39,445 nt of DNA from Thiobacillus sp. (GTDB lineage Bacteria > Pseudomonadota > Gammaproteobacteria > Burkholderiales > Thiobacillaceae). Both the position numbers and the translations under genes were made by a program. The notes beneath the pieces were generated by a model. It was not told the DNA's origin. It ran no database searches and saw only the letters and a list, made by a program, of their open reading frames with translations. Shown here piece by piece: positions 29,301 to 35,487 of this stretch. How positions within the stretch are numbered: position 1 is the first letter of the stretch; each line of letters opens with the position of its first letter. The DNA is taken from the NCBI GenBank assembly GCA_020724415.1, contig DYHB01000013.1:1-39445 (forward strand), in the 5' to 3' direction.

Positions 29301-29906
29301 CTGGATGGCGTACTGGGCCTGGCGGCCTCTTTCAACAGGCACGTCATCGCGGAGGGCGTGGAGACCTGCGAGCATGCCCGCTTCCTGATGCGGATGGGCT
29401 GCGAACTGGTGCAGGGCTACGGCATCGCCCGGCCCATGCCTGCCGAACAACTGGCCCGCTGGCATGGGGCCTGGAGCCCTGAGGCTACCTGGTCGAATAC
29501 CCAGCGCCTCGGGCGCGGTGATCTGGATATCCTGTTTGCCAGGGTGGAACATTCGGCCTGGGTAAGGGGTGTGGTGGATTGCCTCCATGGCCGGCGCCTG
29601 AGTGTGCCGGCCATGGACCACCAGGAATGCCGGTTTGGTCGCTGGCTGCAACGGGTGAGTCCGGCCCGGCGCCACCGCCTCGCCCCGCTGTTCCAGAATA
29701 TCGAGCGCCTTCACCAGGGAATTCACACCCTGGCCGACGAACTTCTGACCAGCCAGGAGTATGGCCAGTACTTCGAACCCCTGGCCCGTATCGACGAATT
29801 GACCGAGATGCGGGATCGGATGTTCGACTTGCTGGAGGACCTGATGCTGGAGGCAGAGCGGGAAGTGGGGGAAATCCACATGGGGGAATCCAGGGCCATG
29901 CACTGA
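26310..29906 (+). CDS. PhnD-like sensor with PAS-PAS-GGDEF-EAL-CZB
   Basis: A 1198-residue membrane protein for c-di-GMP turnover. The TTG start at 26310 is supported by AGAGAGG six bases upstream. In order: signal segment (about 17-37); a PhnD-type periplasmic binding domain (about 55-330) with LRIGVLAFRPNP, GKVDFILTQPSHY and ALADLRGRRIAVSTRSSLGS; a transmembrane helix (about 343-366); and two PAS domains (about 385-625). GGDEF follows with intact GGDEF near 708-712 and an RxxD site (REGD) five residues before it. The EAL domain has EALIRW near 836, DDFGTGYASL, LKVDQSFV and EGVET. A C-terminal CZB-like zinc domain shows VEHSAWV and DHQECRFGRWL. Both cyclase and phosphodiesterase motifs look active, so the net direction is unknown and may depend on ligand and zinc. 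Confidence 0.9.
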   Translation: MGGLIWSDLRGSWLRRLAQGLLTGTWVILLLVPQAAAHSDRHAGAGTEAAAAGPVLRIGVLAFRPNPVTLARWQPLADYLGHAIPGLVFRIEPYPYAELEAAVVNGKVDFILTQPSHYIALSHRAGLSSPLATLVNREGPVSLDRFGGVIFTTVDRGDINALADLRGRRIAVSTRSSLGSYQMQAYELSRAGVAMPQDVLLQETGTPQDKAVSDVLAGKADAGFVRTGVLEAMAREGKVDIARLKIVNLRRESGFPFLLSTRLYPEWPFVAMPVSDPDISRQVMAALLSLPHDSEAARAMQIQGFAIPGDYRPVDELLRELHLPPFDRLPDLTLADIWQRHQGGIAATALAASLLLIMAILFLVRMNGRLSLERARVRESEQHYRVLANSGSVLIWTSGVDMLCDYFNEGWLRFTGRTLAQELGQGWLEGVHPEDMDRCLEIYTRAFAQRESFTMDYRLRRADGEYRWITDEGVPRYDSQGAFAGYIGYCMDISQRKEAETNLRLAASVFTSAHEGIMITDVDGIIVDINQAFSRITGYERNDVLGKTPAMLKSGRHGPDFYAGMWQTLEREGHWQGEVWNRHRDGAIYAALLTVSTVYDEQGIKRHYVSLFSDITALKEHQRQLELMAHYDGLTGLPNRILLADRLHQAMVHARRRNQLLAVAYIDLDGFKVINDTHGHEAGDQLLMTIARRMKSCLREGDTIARLGGDEFVAVIIDLEDMQSSHLLLQRLQAALALPVQLESVSLSVSGSIGITYYPQAEEVDADQMLRQADQAMYQAKLAGKNRYHLFDTEQDRHVRDHHESVEHIRQALERSELVLHYQPKVNLRTGRIIGAEALIRWQHPVRGLLPPGLFLPEVEGHALGVEIGEWVMETALTQMEAWQAQGLDIPVSVNVSAHHLQQPNFVSRLQSLVAGHPGLKPWHLELEVLETSALGDIMHVSQVIQACADLSVGFALDDFGTGYASLTYLKRLPVQMLKVDQSFVRDMLDDPDDMAILDGVLGLAASFNRHVIAEGVETCEHARFLMRMGCELVQGYGIARPMPAEQLARWHGAWSPEATWSNTQRLGRGDLDILFARVEHSAWVRGVVDCLHGRRLSVPAMDHQECRFGRWLQRVSPARRHRLAPLFQNIERLHQGIHTLADELLTSQEYGQYFEPLARIDELTEMRDRMFDLLEDLMLEAEREVGEIHMGESRAMH

Positions 29907-29961
29907 AGCCGCTCACGGGTTCGCCCGGGGTGATGCTGTCAAGGTCGGGTCCGGCTGCTGC

Positions 29962-30924
29962 TCAGGCGGCCTTGACCGCCTTGATCTTGCGCGGGCGCAC
30001 CTGTCCCAGGAGCGTTGCCATGCGTGCCAGTCCCTGGGGGATATGGACCCCCAGGGGCATCGCTCCGATCCCCTCGATGGCCGTTTCGGCCTGGAGGGAG
30101 AAGTGACTGCCGACGAATACCGGAACCGGGGTGGCGCCCAGCAACCATTCGATCTCGGCGACCATGGAATCCGGCTCGCTCTGGGTCCTGCCCGCCAGCA
30201 CGATCGCCTGGGCGTGGGTTTTTTCGGCCACCAGGGGCAACTGCCGCAGAGGCAGGTTGGCACCCATGTAGACGACCCGGTGTCCCATGTGGAGTGTGCC
30301 CAGGGCAAACAGCAGCAGGCCGATCTCGTGGTGGTCATTCGGCAGGGTGGCCATCAGGATCGGCTTGCCCTTGGGCAGGCTGCTGGCATGGTGGAGCCTG
30401 GCGCCCAACTTGTTGCGCAGCCAGGCCGTAAAGAAGTGCTCCTCGGCGATGCCTGAAGGCCGTTCCTCCCATTGCCGGCCAATCTGTTCCAGGACCGGGA
30501 TGAGGAGATTCTGGGTCAGGAGATCAATGGGATAGATGGCGCAGGCCTCGTTATAGATGGCATCCAGCCGCTCGACACTGAAATCATCCAGGGCGCGCAG
30601 GGTTTCGTGGATGTATGCCTGCCAGCCGGCACCCCCGGGGGGCTGCGTGTCCGGGACGGGGATGGTCTCGGCGACATGACCTCCCGCCAGGTCTTCCTGC
30701 TCCAGGTGCAGCGCGATTTCGTTCAGGCCCAGACCTTGTACAAGTAATTCCTGTACGCGCCTCACTCTGTGTACATCCCGTTCACTGTACAGGCGGTGGC
30801 CGGAAGGCGCCCGGGCGGGACGGATCAGGCCGTGTCGGTGTTCCCAGGCACGCAGGGTGGAGGCGTTGACCCCGGTCCTGCGTACCAGCTCGCGCATGGG
30901 GAAGTGGGTTGTCTTGATCATCAT
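29962..30924 (-). CDS. MerR-family regulator with cobalamin-binding domain (CarH/LitR type)
   Basis: A 320-residue repressor-like protein. The N-terminal MerR helix-turn-helix (about 8-75) has MRELVRRTGVNASTLRAWEHRHGL and GHRLYSERD. A four-helix B12-cap segment carries W152 and, ten residues later, E162-H163, the same spacing as the W-E-H motif over adenosylcobalamin in CarH. The Rossmann-like domain has DHHEIG, giving a DxHxxG motif with H199 as the probable lower axial ligand, then GHRVVYMGANLP and GRTQSEPD. These residues make light-sensitive AdoCbl binding likely; light response itself is inference. The gene is divergent from the small ORF and mono-heme cytochrome, with TGTACA-type motifs in the shared promoter region and in its own 5' coding part. 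Confidence 0.88.
   Translation of the reverse strand: MMIKTTHFPMRELVRRTGVNASTLRAWEHRHGLIRPARAPSGHRLYSERDVHRVRRVQELLVQGLGLNEIALHLEQEDLAGGHVAETIPVPDTQPPGGAGWQAYIHETLRALDDFSVERLDAIYNEACAIYPIDLLTQNLLIPVLEQIGRQWEERPSGIAEEHFFTAWLRNKLGARLHHASSLPKGKPILMATLPNDHHEIGLLLFALGTLHMGHRVVYMGANLPLRQLPLVAEKTHAQAIVLAGRTQSEPDSMVAEIEWLLGATPVPVFVGSHFSLQAETAIEGIGAMPLGVHIPQGLARMATLLGQVRPRKIKAVKAA
30736..30792. promoter_or_regulatory. Cluster of TGTACA motifs inside the merR-type gene
   Basis: Within 57 bases four motifs occur: TTGTACAA (30736-30743), CTGTACG (30751-30757), TGTACA (30770-30775) and CTGTACAG (30785-30792), 15-18 bases apart. They use GTA valine, TTA, CTT and AGA codons, unusual beside the GTG/GTC/CTG-rich neighbours. 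They may be operators for the encoded regulator; alternatively the codons may simply be less adapted here. Confidence 0.4.
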
Positions 30925-30960
30925 GGTTTGCTAATTATTACACAAGAATGCCTAAAATAC

Positions 30961-31017
30961 TTGTGCATGTACAAAATAAGATTATACTAATATGGCCTTC
31001 CAAGCACGGCTGTACAG
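30961..31017 (+). promoter_or_regulatory. Putative promoter with TGTACA operators before the cytochrome
   Basis: TTGTGCATGTACAA (30961-30974) is a near-palindrome holding TGTGCA and TGTACA in tandem. CTGTACAG (31010-31017) is a perfect palindrome. A possible plus-strand sigma-70 promoter is TTGTGC (30961-30966), 16 bases, TATACT (30983-30988). The first operator would then cover the -35 box and the second the start region, an arrangement that fits repression by the divergent MerR-type protein. Confidence 0.5.
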
Positions 31018-31152
31018 ATGGACACCCAAGGAATGTCCCGTCCTGCGCTGGTCTTGGAGCAATACGCGTCAGTACTGGCGGCCGGCCCCCAGGAGGAGAA
31101 CCTGAAGACCGGCCTGAACAGCATCATTCATCTAGTGGAGAAAAAATCATGA
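31018..31152 (+). CDS. Putative small ORF (44 residues) coupled to the cytochrome gene
   Basis: An ORF from ATG 31018 to TGA 31150-31152 encodes a mostly helical, soluble 44-residue peptide (with VLEQYASVLAAGPQEENLK in the middle, ending EKKS). Its stop overlaps the cytochrome start as ATGA, the same coupling seen at several gene joints in this window. Third-position GC is high in the middle part, as in real genes here. Against it: no clear ribosome binding site precedes 31018 (an ATG at 31033 has AAGGA too close) and I know no homologue. It may be a leader peptide or a chance ORF. Confidence 0.35.
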   Translation: MDTQGMSRPALVLEQYASVLAAGPQEENLKTGLNSIIHLVEKKS

Positions 31153-31574
31153 ATCGTCCCGCCCTCGCTGCCCTGTCACTCGTCCTGACCCTGGCTTCCG
31201 CTACCGCCCTGGCCGGGGATCCCGTGGTCGGCAAGGAAAAGGCCACCGCCTGCATCGCCTGTCATGGCAGCGAAAGCTATCCCGGCATTTTCTATACGCT
31301 GCAGCTGGCGGGCCGGAATGCAGACAAGCTGCATATCAAGACCATGAAGTACAAGACCGGCAAGATCCTGCATCCCATGATGAATCTGGCGGTGGCCTTC
31401 TTCAACGAGAAGGAGATCGAAGATATCGCAGCTTACTACCAGTCCCTGGGCAAGCCGGCCTTCGTGCCTCCGTTCCTGAAGATCAAGGGGGATGATGACG
31501 AGGCCCAGGCCCCCGTGGCCGTGCCCTATGCCTTCCCGGTCATGCCCGTCTACCCCGTGGCACCGGCCAGATAA
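31149..31574 (+). CDS. Small periplasmic mono-heme cytochrome c
   Basis: A 141-residue protein with a signal peptide (LAALSLVLTLASATALA) and one heme site, CIACH, followed by a class I cytochrome c fold: YTLQLAGRNADKL, HPMMNLAVAFFNEKEIEDIAAYYQSLG. The methionines in HPMMNLA are the probable distal ligands. A Pro-rich C-terminal tail (residues about 110-141, PVAVPYAFPVMPVYPV) is an unusual addition. The ATG at 31149 has GGAG about nine bases upstream. It probably donates electrons to a periplasmic acceptor, and the convergent di-heme peroxidase is an obvious candidate (inference from neighbourhood). Confidence 0.85.
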   Translation: MNRPALAALSLVLTLASATALAGDPVVGKEKATACIACHGSESYPGIFYTLQLAGRNADKLHIKTMKYKTGKILHPMMNLAVAFFNEKEIEDIAAYYQSLGKPAFVPPFLKIKGDDDEAQAPVAVPYAFPVMPVYPVAPAR

Positions 31575-31590
31575 CTGGCTGGGTAGTGAA

Positions 31591-31612
31591 CTCCGCACTT
31601 CCAGGTGCGGAG
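31591..31612 (+). other. Stem-loop after the mono-heme cytochrome gene
   Basis: CTCCGCAC and GTGCGGAG form a perfect 8-bp stem with a 6-base loop, 16 bases after the stop codon. No T-run follows; the true terminator is at 31647-31674. It may protect the mRNA 3' end. Confidence 0.5.
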
Positions 31613-31646
31613 CCTCCCTGACATGACAGGGTGGAGGAGCAGATAA

Positions 31647-31674
31647 AAAACGGCCTTCGTATGAAGGCCGTTTT
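31647..31674. terminator. Bidirectional rho-independent terminator
   Basis: AAAACGGCCTTC and GAAGGCCGTTTT form a 12-bp stem with a 4-base loop, flanked by A-rich and T-rich sides, so it can stop transcription from both strands. It sits between the convergent cytochrome gene and ccpA. Confidence 0.9.
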
Positions 31675-31705
31675 ACATGCGACTGCCGGGCGGTCCGGCG
31701 CCCGA

Positions 31706-32695
31706 TTACTCGAAGGGAGTCGGACGGGGCGTGGCGTTGGTGGAAGGCGGCAGGATGGGCAGCTTGAAGTCGGGCTGCTTGCCGGTCAGGGTCTTCAGGA
31801 AGGCGACGATGTCGGCGATCTCGGCCTTGCTGTACTCACGACCCAGTTGCAGCCGGCCCATGATGTCCACGGCCTCTTCCAAGGTCCAGACGGCGCCGTC
31901 GTGGAAGTAGGGGTAGGTCATTTCCACGTTGCGCAGGGTGGGCACCTTGAACTTCATGCGGTCGGCATCCTTGCCGGTCAGGCCGGCCACGCCTTCCACC
32001 TTGCTCTTGGTGTCATATTCGGCCACCAGGCCCATCTTCTGGAAGGACTGGCCGCCCATGGCCGGCCCATAGTGACAGGCGGTACAGCCGCTGTCCTTGA
32101 ACAGCTTGTAGCCGTTCACTTCCTGCTTGGTCATGGCCTTCTTGTTGCCTTTCAGCCACTGGTCGAAGCGGGAGTCGGGGGTGACCAGGGTTTCCTCGAA
32201 GGCGGCAATGGCGTCGGTGACCCGGTCGATGTTGATCTCGTTGGTGCCGAAGGCAGTCTTGAACATGGTGCCGTACTGGGGAATGGACTTCAGGACGTCC
32301 ACGGCCAGTTCATGGGTGAAGGCCATTTCGCCCGGGTTGGCGATGGGGCCGCCTGCCTGTTCTTTCAGGTCGGCGGCACGACCGTCCCAGAACTGGGCCA
32401 TGTTCATGCTGGAATTGAGCACGGTGGGCGCATTGATGGGGCCCTGTTGCCAGTTATGGCCGATGGAGGTGGACAGGTTGTCGGTGCCGCCCATGGACAG
32501 GTTGTGGCAGGAATTGCAAGAAATGAAACCGGATTTGGACAAGCGGGGATCGAAGTACAGGGCCTTGCCCAGCTCCACCAGCTTGGGGTTCTTGGGTTTG
32601 TGGGCCTTGATGGGTTCGATGGGCTCTGCGGCAATGCCCTGGGACATGGGGAGGGCGGCGACCAGCAGGGCGGCAAGCAGCGACTTGATCTTCAT
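31706..32695 (-). CDS. ccpA: Di-heme cytochrome c peroxidase
   Basis: A 329-residue periplasmic enzyme that reduces hydrogen peroxide to water with electrons from small cytochromes. A signal peptide (LLAALLVAALPMSQGIAA) is followed by a family-typical start, LGKALYFDPRLSKSG. The two heme sites are C60-H64 (CNSCH, low-potential peroxidatic heme) and C205-H209 (CTACH, high-potential heme). FWDGRAADLKEQAGGPI, NPGEMA with the conserved Glu, and PTLRNVEMTYPYFHDG with the distal ligand region are all present. The length is normal. MauG is the other family option but is less likely given the context. Upstream are an FNR-like box and an OxyR-type array, and the rubrerythrin operon is divergent. Confidence 0.95.
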   Translation of the reverse strand: MKIKSLLAALLVAALPMSQGIAAEPIEPIKAHKPKNPKLVELGKALYFDPRLSKSGFISCNSCHNLSMGGTDNLSTSIGHNWQQGPINAPTVLNSSMNMAQFWDGRAADLKEQAGGPIANPGEMAFTHELAVDVLKSIPQYGTMFKTAFGTNEINIDRVTDAIAAFEETLVTPDSRFDQWLKGNKKAMTKQEVNGYKLFKDSGCTACHYGPAMGGQSFQKMGLVAEYDTKSKVEGVAGLTGKDADRMKFKVPTLRNVEMTYPYFHDGAVWTLEEAVDIMGRLQLGREYSKAEIADIVAFLKTLTGKQPDFKLPILPPSTNATPRPTPFE

Positions 32696-32783
32696 GGTAG
32701 GACTCCTGGCAATTGGACAATGGATGACTGCACCGGGATGAGCGGGCTTAACAGTTATCCGGATGCGAGTATCCGTTTTTAAC

Positions 32784-32797
32784 TTGAGCTATATCAA
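32784..32797. promoter_or_regulatory. FNR/ANR-type box upstream of ccpA
   Basis: TTGAGCTATATCAA matches the FNR palindrome TTGAT-N4-ATCAA at 9 of 10 positions. It is 89-102 bases before the ccpA start, and ccp genes are commonly FNR-activated at low oxygen. It could also serve the divergent rubrerythrin operon. Confidence 0.65.
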
Positions 32798-32808
32798 TAA
32801 TGTAAAAG

Positions 32809-32857
32809 CTATCACCTCAATAGGGGTTTTCTATGGCGATGAATAGGTAATGTCTAT
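32809..32857. promoter_or_regulatory. OxyR-type operator array (five ATAG/CTAT elements)
   Basis: The elements are CTAT 32809, ATAG 32820, CTAT 32831, ATAG 32843 and CTAT 32854, each four bases exact. Spacers are 7, 7, 8 and 7 bases. The OxyR consensus is ATAG-N7-CTAT-N7-ATAG-N7-CTAT, so four elements give a full tetramer site with one extra base in the centre, and a fifth extends it. oxyR itself is the fourth gene downstream. The array lies 105 bases before rubrerythrin and 114 before ccpA. A TTGATA (32866-32871) just downstream could be the -35 box of rubrerythrin. Confidence 0.7.
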
Positions 32858-32890
32858 GGAAACGATTGATATATTTAACTACCGATTTTG

Positions 32891-32905
32891 ATAGACCGAA
32901 TCTAT
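32891..32905. promoter_or_regulatory. Additional ATAG-N7-CTAT pair before rubrerythrin
   Basis: ATAG (32891-32894) and CTAT (32902-32905) are spaced by exactly seven bases. This is half of an OxyR tetramer site and lies 57 bases before the rubrerythrin start, near a possible -10 region. Flanking elements are not conserved, so it may be an auxiliary contact or chance. Confidence 0.4.
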
Positions 32906-32961
32906 GCTTTGTCCAGCCTGGCAACCGCCAGGTGATTTTTCCATCTTGTTGGGAGACATCC

Positions 32962-33381
32962 ATGCAACTGAAAGGCTCCAAAACCGAGCAGCATCTGAAA
33001 GACGCCTTTGCCGGCGAATCCCAGGCCAACCGCCGCTATCTGTACTTCGCAGCCAAGGCCGACGTGGAAGGTTACAACGATGTGGCTGCCCTGTTCCGCT
33101 CCACGGCGGAAGGCGAGACCGGCCATGCCCACGGCCACCTGGAATACTTGGAGCAGTGCGGTGACCCGGCCACCGGCCTGCCGTTCGGTGCTACCTCCGA
33201 CAACCTGAAGACCGCCGTGGCCGGCGAGACCCACGAGTACACCGACATGTACCCGGGCATGGCCAAGGACGCCCGTGACGAAGGTTTCGACGAGATCGCC
33301 GACTGGTTCGAGACGCTGGCCAAGGCCGAGCGCTCCCACGCCAACCGTTACCAGAAGGCCCTGGACGAGCTGGCTGCCTGA
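32962..33381 (+). CDS. Rubrerythrin-family di-iron peroxidase without rubredoxin domain
   Basis: A 139-residue cytoplasmic di-iron protein that should reduce hydrogen peroxide. The ligands of the rubrerythrin centre are all present: E19, E52 and H55 (ExxH), E89, E92, E123 and H126 (ExxH). Classical rubrerythrin carries a C-terminal rubredoxin with CxxC motifs; it is absent here, so an external electron donor is needed. The next gene, a multi-cluster iron-sulfur protein, is a good candidate. The ATG at 32962 follows GGGAG by a few bases. An OxyR-type array lies upstream and two hairpins lie directly downstream. Confidence 0.9.
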   Translation: MQLKGSKTEQHLKDAFAGESQANRRYLYFAAKADVEGYNDVAALFRSTAEGETGHAHGHLEYLEQCGDPATGLPFGATSDNLKTAVAGETHEYTDMYPGMAKDARDEGFDEIADWFETLAKAERSHANRYQKALDELAA

Positions 33382-33388
33382 TCCATTG

Positions 33389-33448
33389 CCCGGCGCCTGC
33401 GCCGGGTCTCAGGTGTACGTTTCAAGACCCTCGGTTGCGGGGGTCTTG
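33389..33448 (+). other. Two hairpins between rubrerythrin and the iron-sulfur gene
   Basis: CCCGGCGC/GCGCCGGG (33389-33406) is a tight GC hairpin 8 bases after the rubrerythrin stop. CAAGACCC/GGGTCTTG (33423-33430 with 33441-33448) is a second one. Neither is followed by a T-run. They may stabilise the rubrerythrin mRNA or reduce readthrough, so that the peroxidase is made in excess over its partners. Confidence 0.6.
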
Positions 33449-33503
33449 GGAAAGACACTTCGATACATCATTCCACACACCAATATCGCAAGGGGACTTG
33501 ACT

Positions 33504-34838
33504 ATGGCCACGCCCGTGAAAGAAGGCAATCTGGAGGCGCCCACCCGCCATGCACTGGACTGGCGCAATCCGGATTTCTACAACGAGGAATCCCTGTTCA
33601 AGGAAATGGAGCGCGTGTTCGACATCTGCCACGGGTGTCGTCGCTGCGTCAGCCTGTGCCAATCCTTTCCCACCCTGTTCGATCTGGTGGACGAATCCGA
33701 ATCCATGGAAGTGGACGGGGTCAAGAAGGCGGATTACTGGAAGGTGGTGGAACACTGCTACCTGTGTGACCTCTGCTACATGACCAAATGTCCCTACGTG
33801 CCGCCCCATGAATGGAACCTGGATTTCCCCCACCTGATGCTGCGGGCCAAGGCCTGGTACTTCAAGAACCGGGACACCAAGCTGCGCGACAAGGTGCTCA
33901 CCAGCACGGATACCGTGGGTCGCCTGGCCGGCATTCCCGTGGTGGCCCAGGTGGTCAATGGCGTCAATAAAATCGGACCTGCCCGCAAGGCCCTGGAAGC
34001 CGTGGCCGGCATCCACGCCGATGCCTGGTTGCCGGAATTCACCAGCAAGCCCCTGCGCAGTCGTCTGGGCCACCTGCCCGCCAACACGCCGGGCGAACCG
34101 GTGGGCCGGACCCGGGGCAAGGTGGCCTTGTTTGCCACCTGCTACATGAACCGCAATGAGCCCGGGCCCGGTGAGGACCTGGTGGCGGTGTTCGAGCACA
34201 ACGGCATTCCCGTGACCCTGGCCGAGAAGGAACGCTGCTGCGGCATGCCCAAGCTGGAACTGGGCGACCTGCAGTCCGTCCTGGAAGCCAAGGAGGCCAA
34301 CATCCCCGTGCTGGCCCGGATGGTGGACGAGGGCTGGGACCTGACCGCGCTCATTCCTTCCTGTGTCCTGATGTTCAAGCAGGAACTGCCCTTGATGTTT
34401 CCAGACGATCCCGACGTGCAGAAGGTCAAGAATGCCTTCTTCGACCCCTTCGAATACCTCATGTTGCGTCACAAGGAAGGCAAGCTGAAGACTGATTTCA
34501 AACAGAATCTTGGCAAGGTAGCCTACCATGTGGCCTGCCACCAGAGGGTCCAGAACATCGGTCCCAAGACCAAGGAACTGCTGTCCCTGATCCCGGGCAC
34601 CGAGGTGGATACCATAGAGCGCTGCTCGGGCCATGACGGTACCTACGCGGTGAAACAGGAGTTCCACCAGTACGCCATGAAGATCGTCAAGCCGGTGGTC
34701 AATCGCGTCAACCAGGCCAAGCCTGATCATTACGGCAGCGACTGCGCCATGGCTGGGCACCACATCAGCCATGCCCGGGGTGACGGTTCCGCGCCGGAAC
34801 ATCCCATGACCCTGATCCGGAAGGCCTATGGCCTGTGA
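33504..34838 (+). CDS. HdrD/GlpC-like iron-sulfur oxidoreductase subunit
   Basis: A 444-residue cytoplasmic protein. The N-terminal part has two [4Fe-4S] motifs: C42-C45-C48-C52 (CHGCRRCVSLC) and C85-C88-C91-C96 (CYLCDLCYMTKCP). Two CCG-type domains follow. The first has C213, C245-C246-G247 and C287; the second has C345, C374 (CSG, one Cys replaced by Ser) and C414. This is the architecture of HdrD and GlpC, but no flavoprotein dehydrogenase partner is nearby. Placed between rubrerythrin and DUF3501, it probably carries electrons to rubrerythrin; that is inference. The ATG at 33504 has AAGGGG about nine bases upstream. Confidence 0.85.
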   Translation: MATPVKEGNLEAPTRHALDWRNPDFYNEESLFKEMERVFDICHGCRRCVSLCQSFPTLFDLVDESESMEVDGVKKADYWKVVEHCYLCDLCYMTKCPYVPPHEWNLDFPHLMLRAKAWYFKNRDTKLRDKVLTSTDTVGRLAGIPVVAQVVNGVNKIGPARKALEAVAGIHADAWLPEFTSKPLRSRLGHLPANTPGEPVGRTRGKVALFATCYMNRNEPGPGEDLVAVFEHNGIPVTLAEKERCCGMPKLELGDLQSVLEAKEANIPVLARMVDEGWDLTALIPSCVLMFKQELPLMFPDDPDVQKVKNAFFDPFEYLMLRHKEGKLKTDFKQNLGKVAYHVACHQRVQNIGPKTKELLSLIPGTEVDTIERCSGHDGTYAVKQEFHQYAMKIVKPVVNRVNQAKPDHYGSDCAMAGHHISHARGDGSAPEHPMTLIRKAYGL

Positions 34839-34891
34839 ACAGGGAGCCTGCGCCTTCCGACTTCATTCAGCCCTATCGTGAGGAAATCAAG

Positions 34892-35473
34892 ATGCCCGCT
34901 CTGACCCATGACACGCTCTACAGCCTGGAGCAATACGCCCGCATCCGCCCCGAGTTCCGCGCCCGGGTGATGGCGCACAAGAAGACCCGTCGCCTGGCCC
35001 TGGGCGATCATGCCGCCCTGTATTTCGAAGACGCCTTGACCATGCAATATCAGGTCCAGGAGATGCTGCGCCTGGAACGCATGTTCGAGCCTGAGCTGAT
35101 CCAGGAAGAACTGGACGTCTACAACCCGCTCATTCCCGATGGCAGCAACTGGAAGGCCACCTTCATGATCGAATATCCCGATGTGGAGGAGCGTCGCCAG
35201 GCCCTGGCCCGGCTGGTGGGGGTGGAGAACAGGGTGTGGCTCCAGGTGAAGGGCTTCGACAAGGTGTACCCCATCGCCAACGAAGACCTGGAGCGCAGTA
35301 CCGATGACAAGACTGCCTCGGTCCACTTCATGCGCTTCGAGCTGAGTCCTGCCATGTGTGGTGCGGTCAAGGAGGGCGCCACCCTCCTGGCCGGCATCGA
35401 CCACCCGGCCCTGAGTCTGGACCTGACGGTGCCCGAGGAGGTGCGCGCCTCCCTGGCGGCCGACCTGGCCTGA
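34892..35473 (+). CDS. DUF3501 family protein
   Basis: A 193-residue cytoplasmic protein of a family without known function. The ATG at 34892 is preferred because AGGA lies about eight bases upstream; a GTG at 34835 overlapping the previous stop would add 19 residues. Features that fit DUF3501 are YARIRPEFRARVMAHKKTRR, LYFEDALTMQYQVQEMLRLER, ELDVYNPLIPDGSNWKATFMIEYPD and TASVHFMRFEL. There is a single Cys and no cofactor motif. I know the family as a neighbour of rubrerythrin and GlpC-like proteins, so a shared role in peroxide reduction is plausible. Confidence 0.85.
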   Translation: MPALTHDTLYSLEQYARIRPEFRARVMAHKKTRRLALGDHAALYFEDALTMQYQVQEMLRLERMFEPELIQEELDVYNPLIPDGSNWKATFMIEYPDVEERRQALARLVGVENRVWLQVKGFDKVYPIANEDLERSTDDKTASVHFMRFELSPAMCGAVKEGATLLAGIDHPALSLDLTVPEEVRASLAADLA

Positions 35474-35487
35474 CTGAGGCGATCCGG

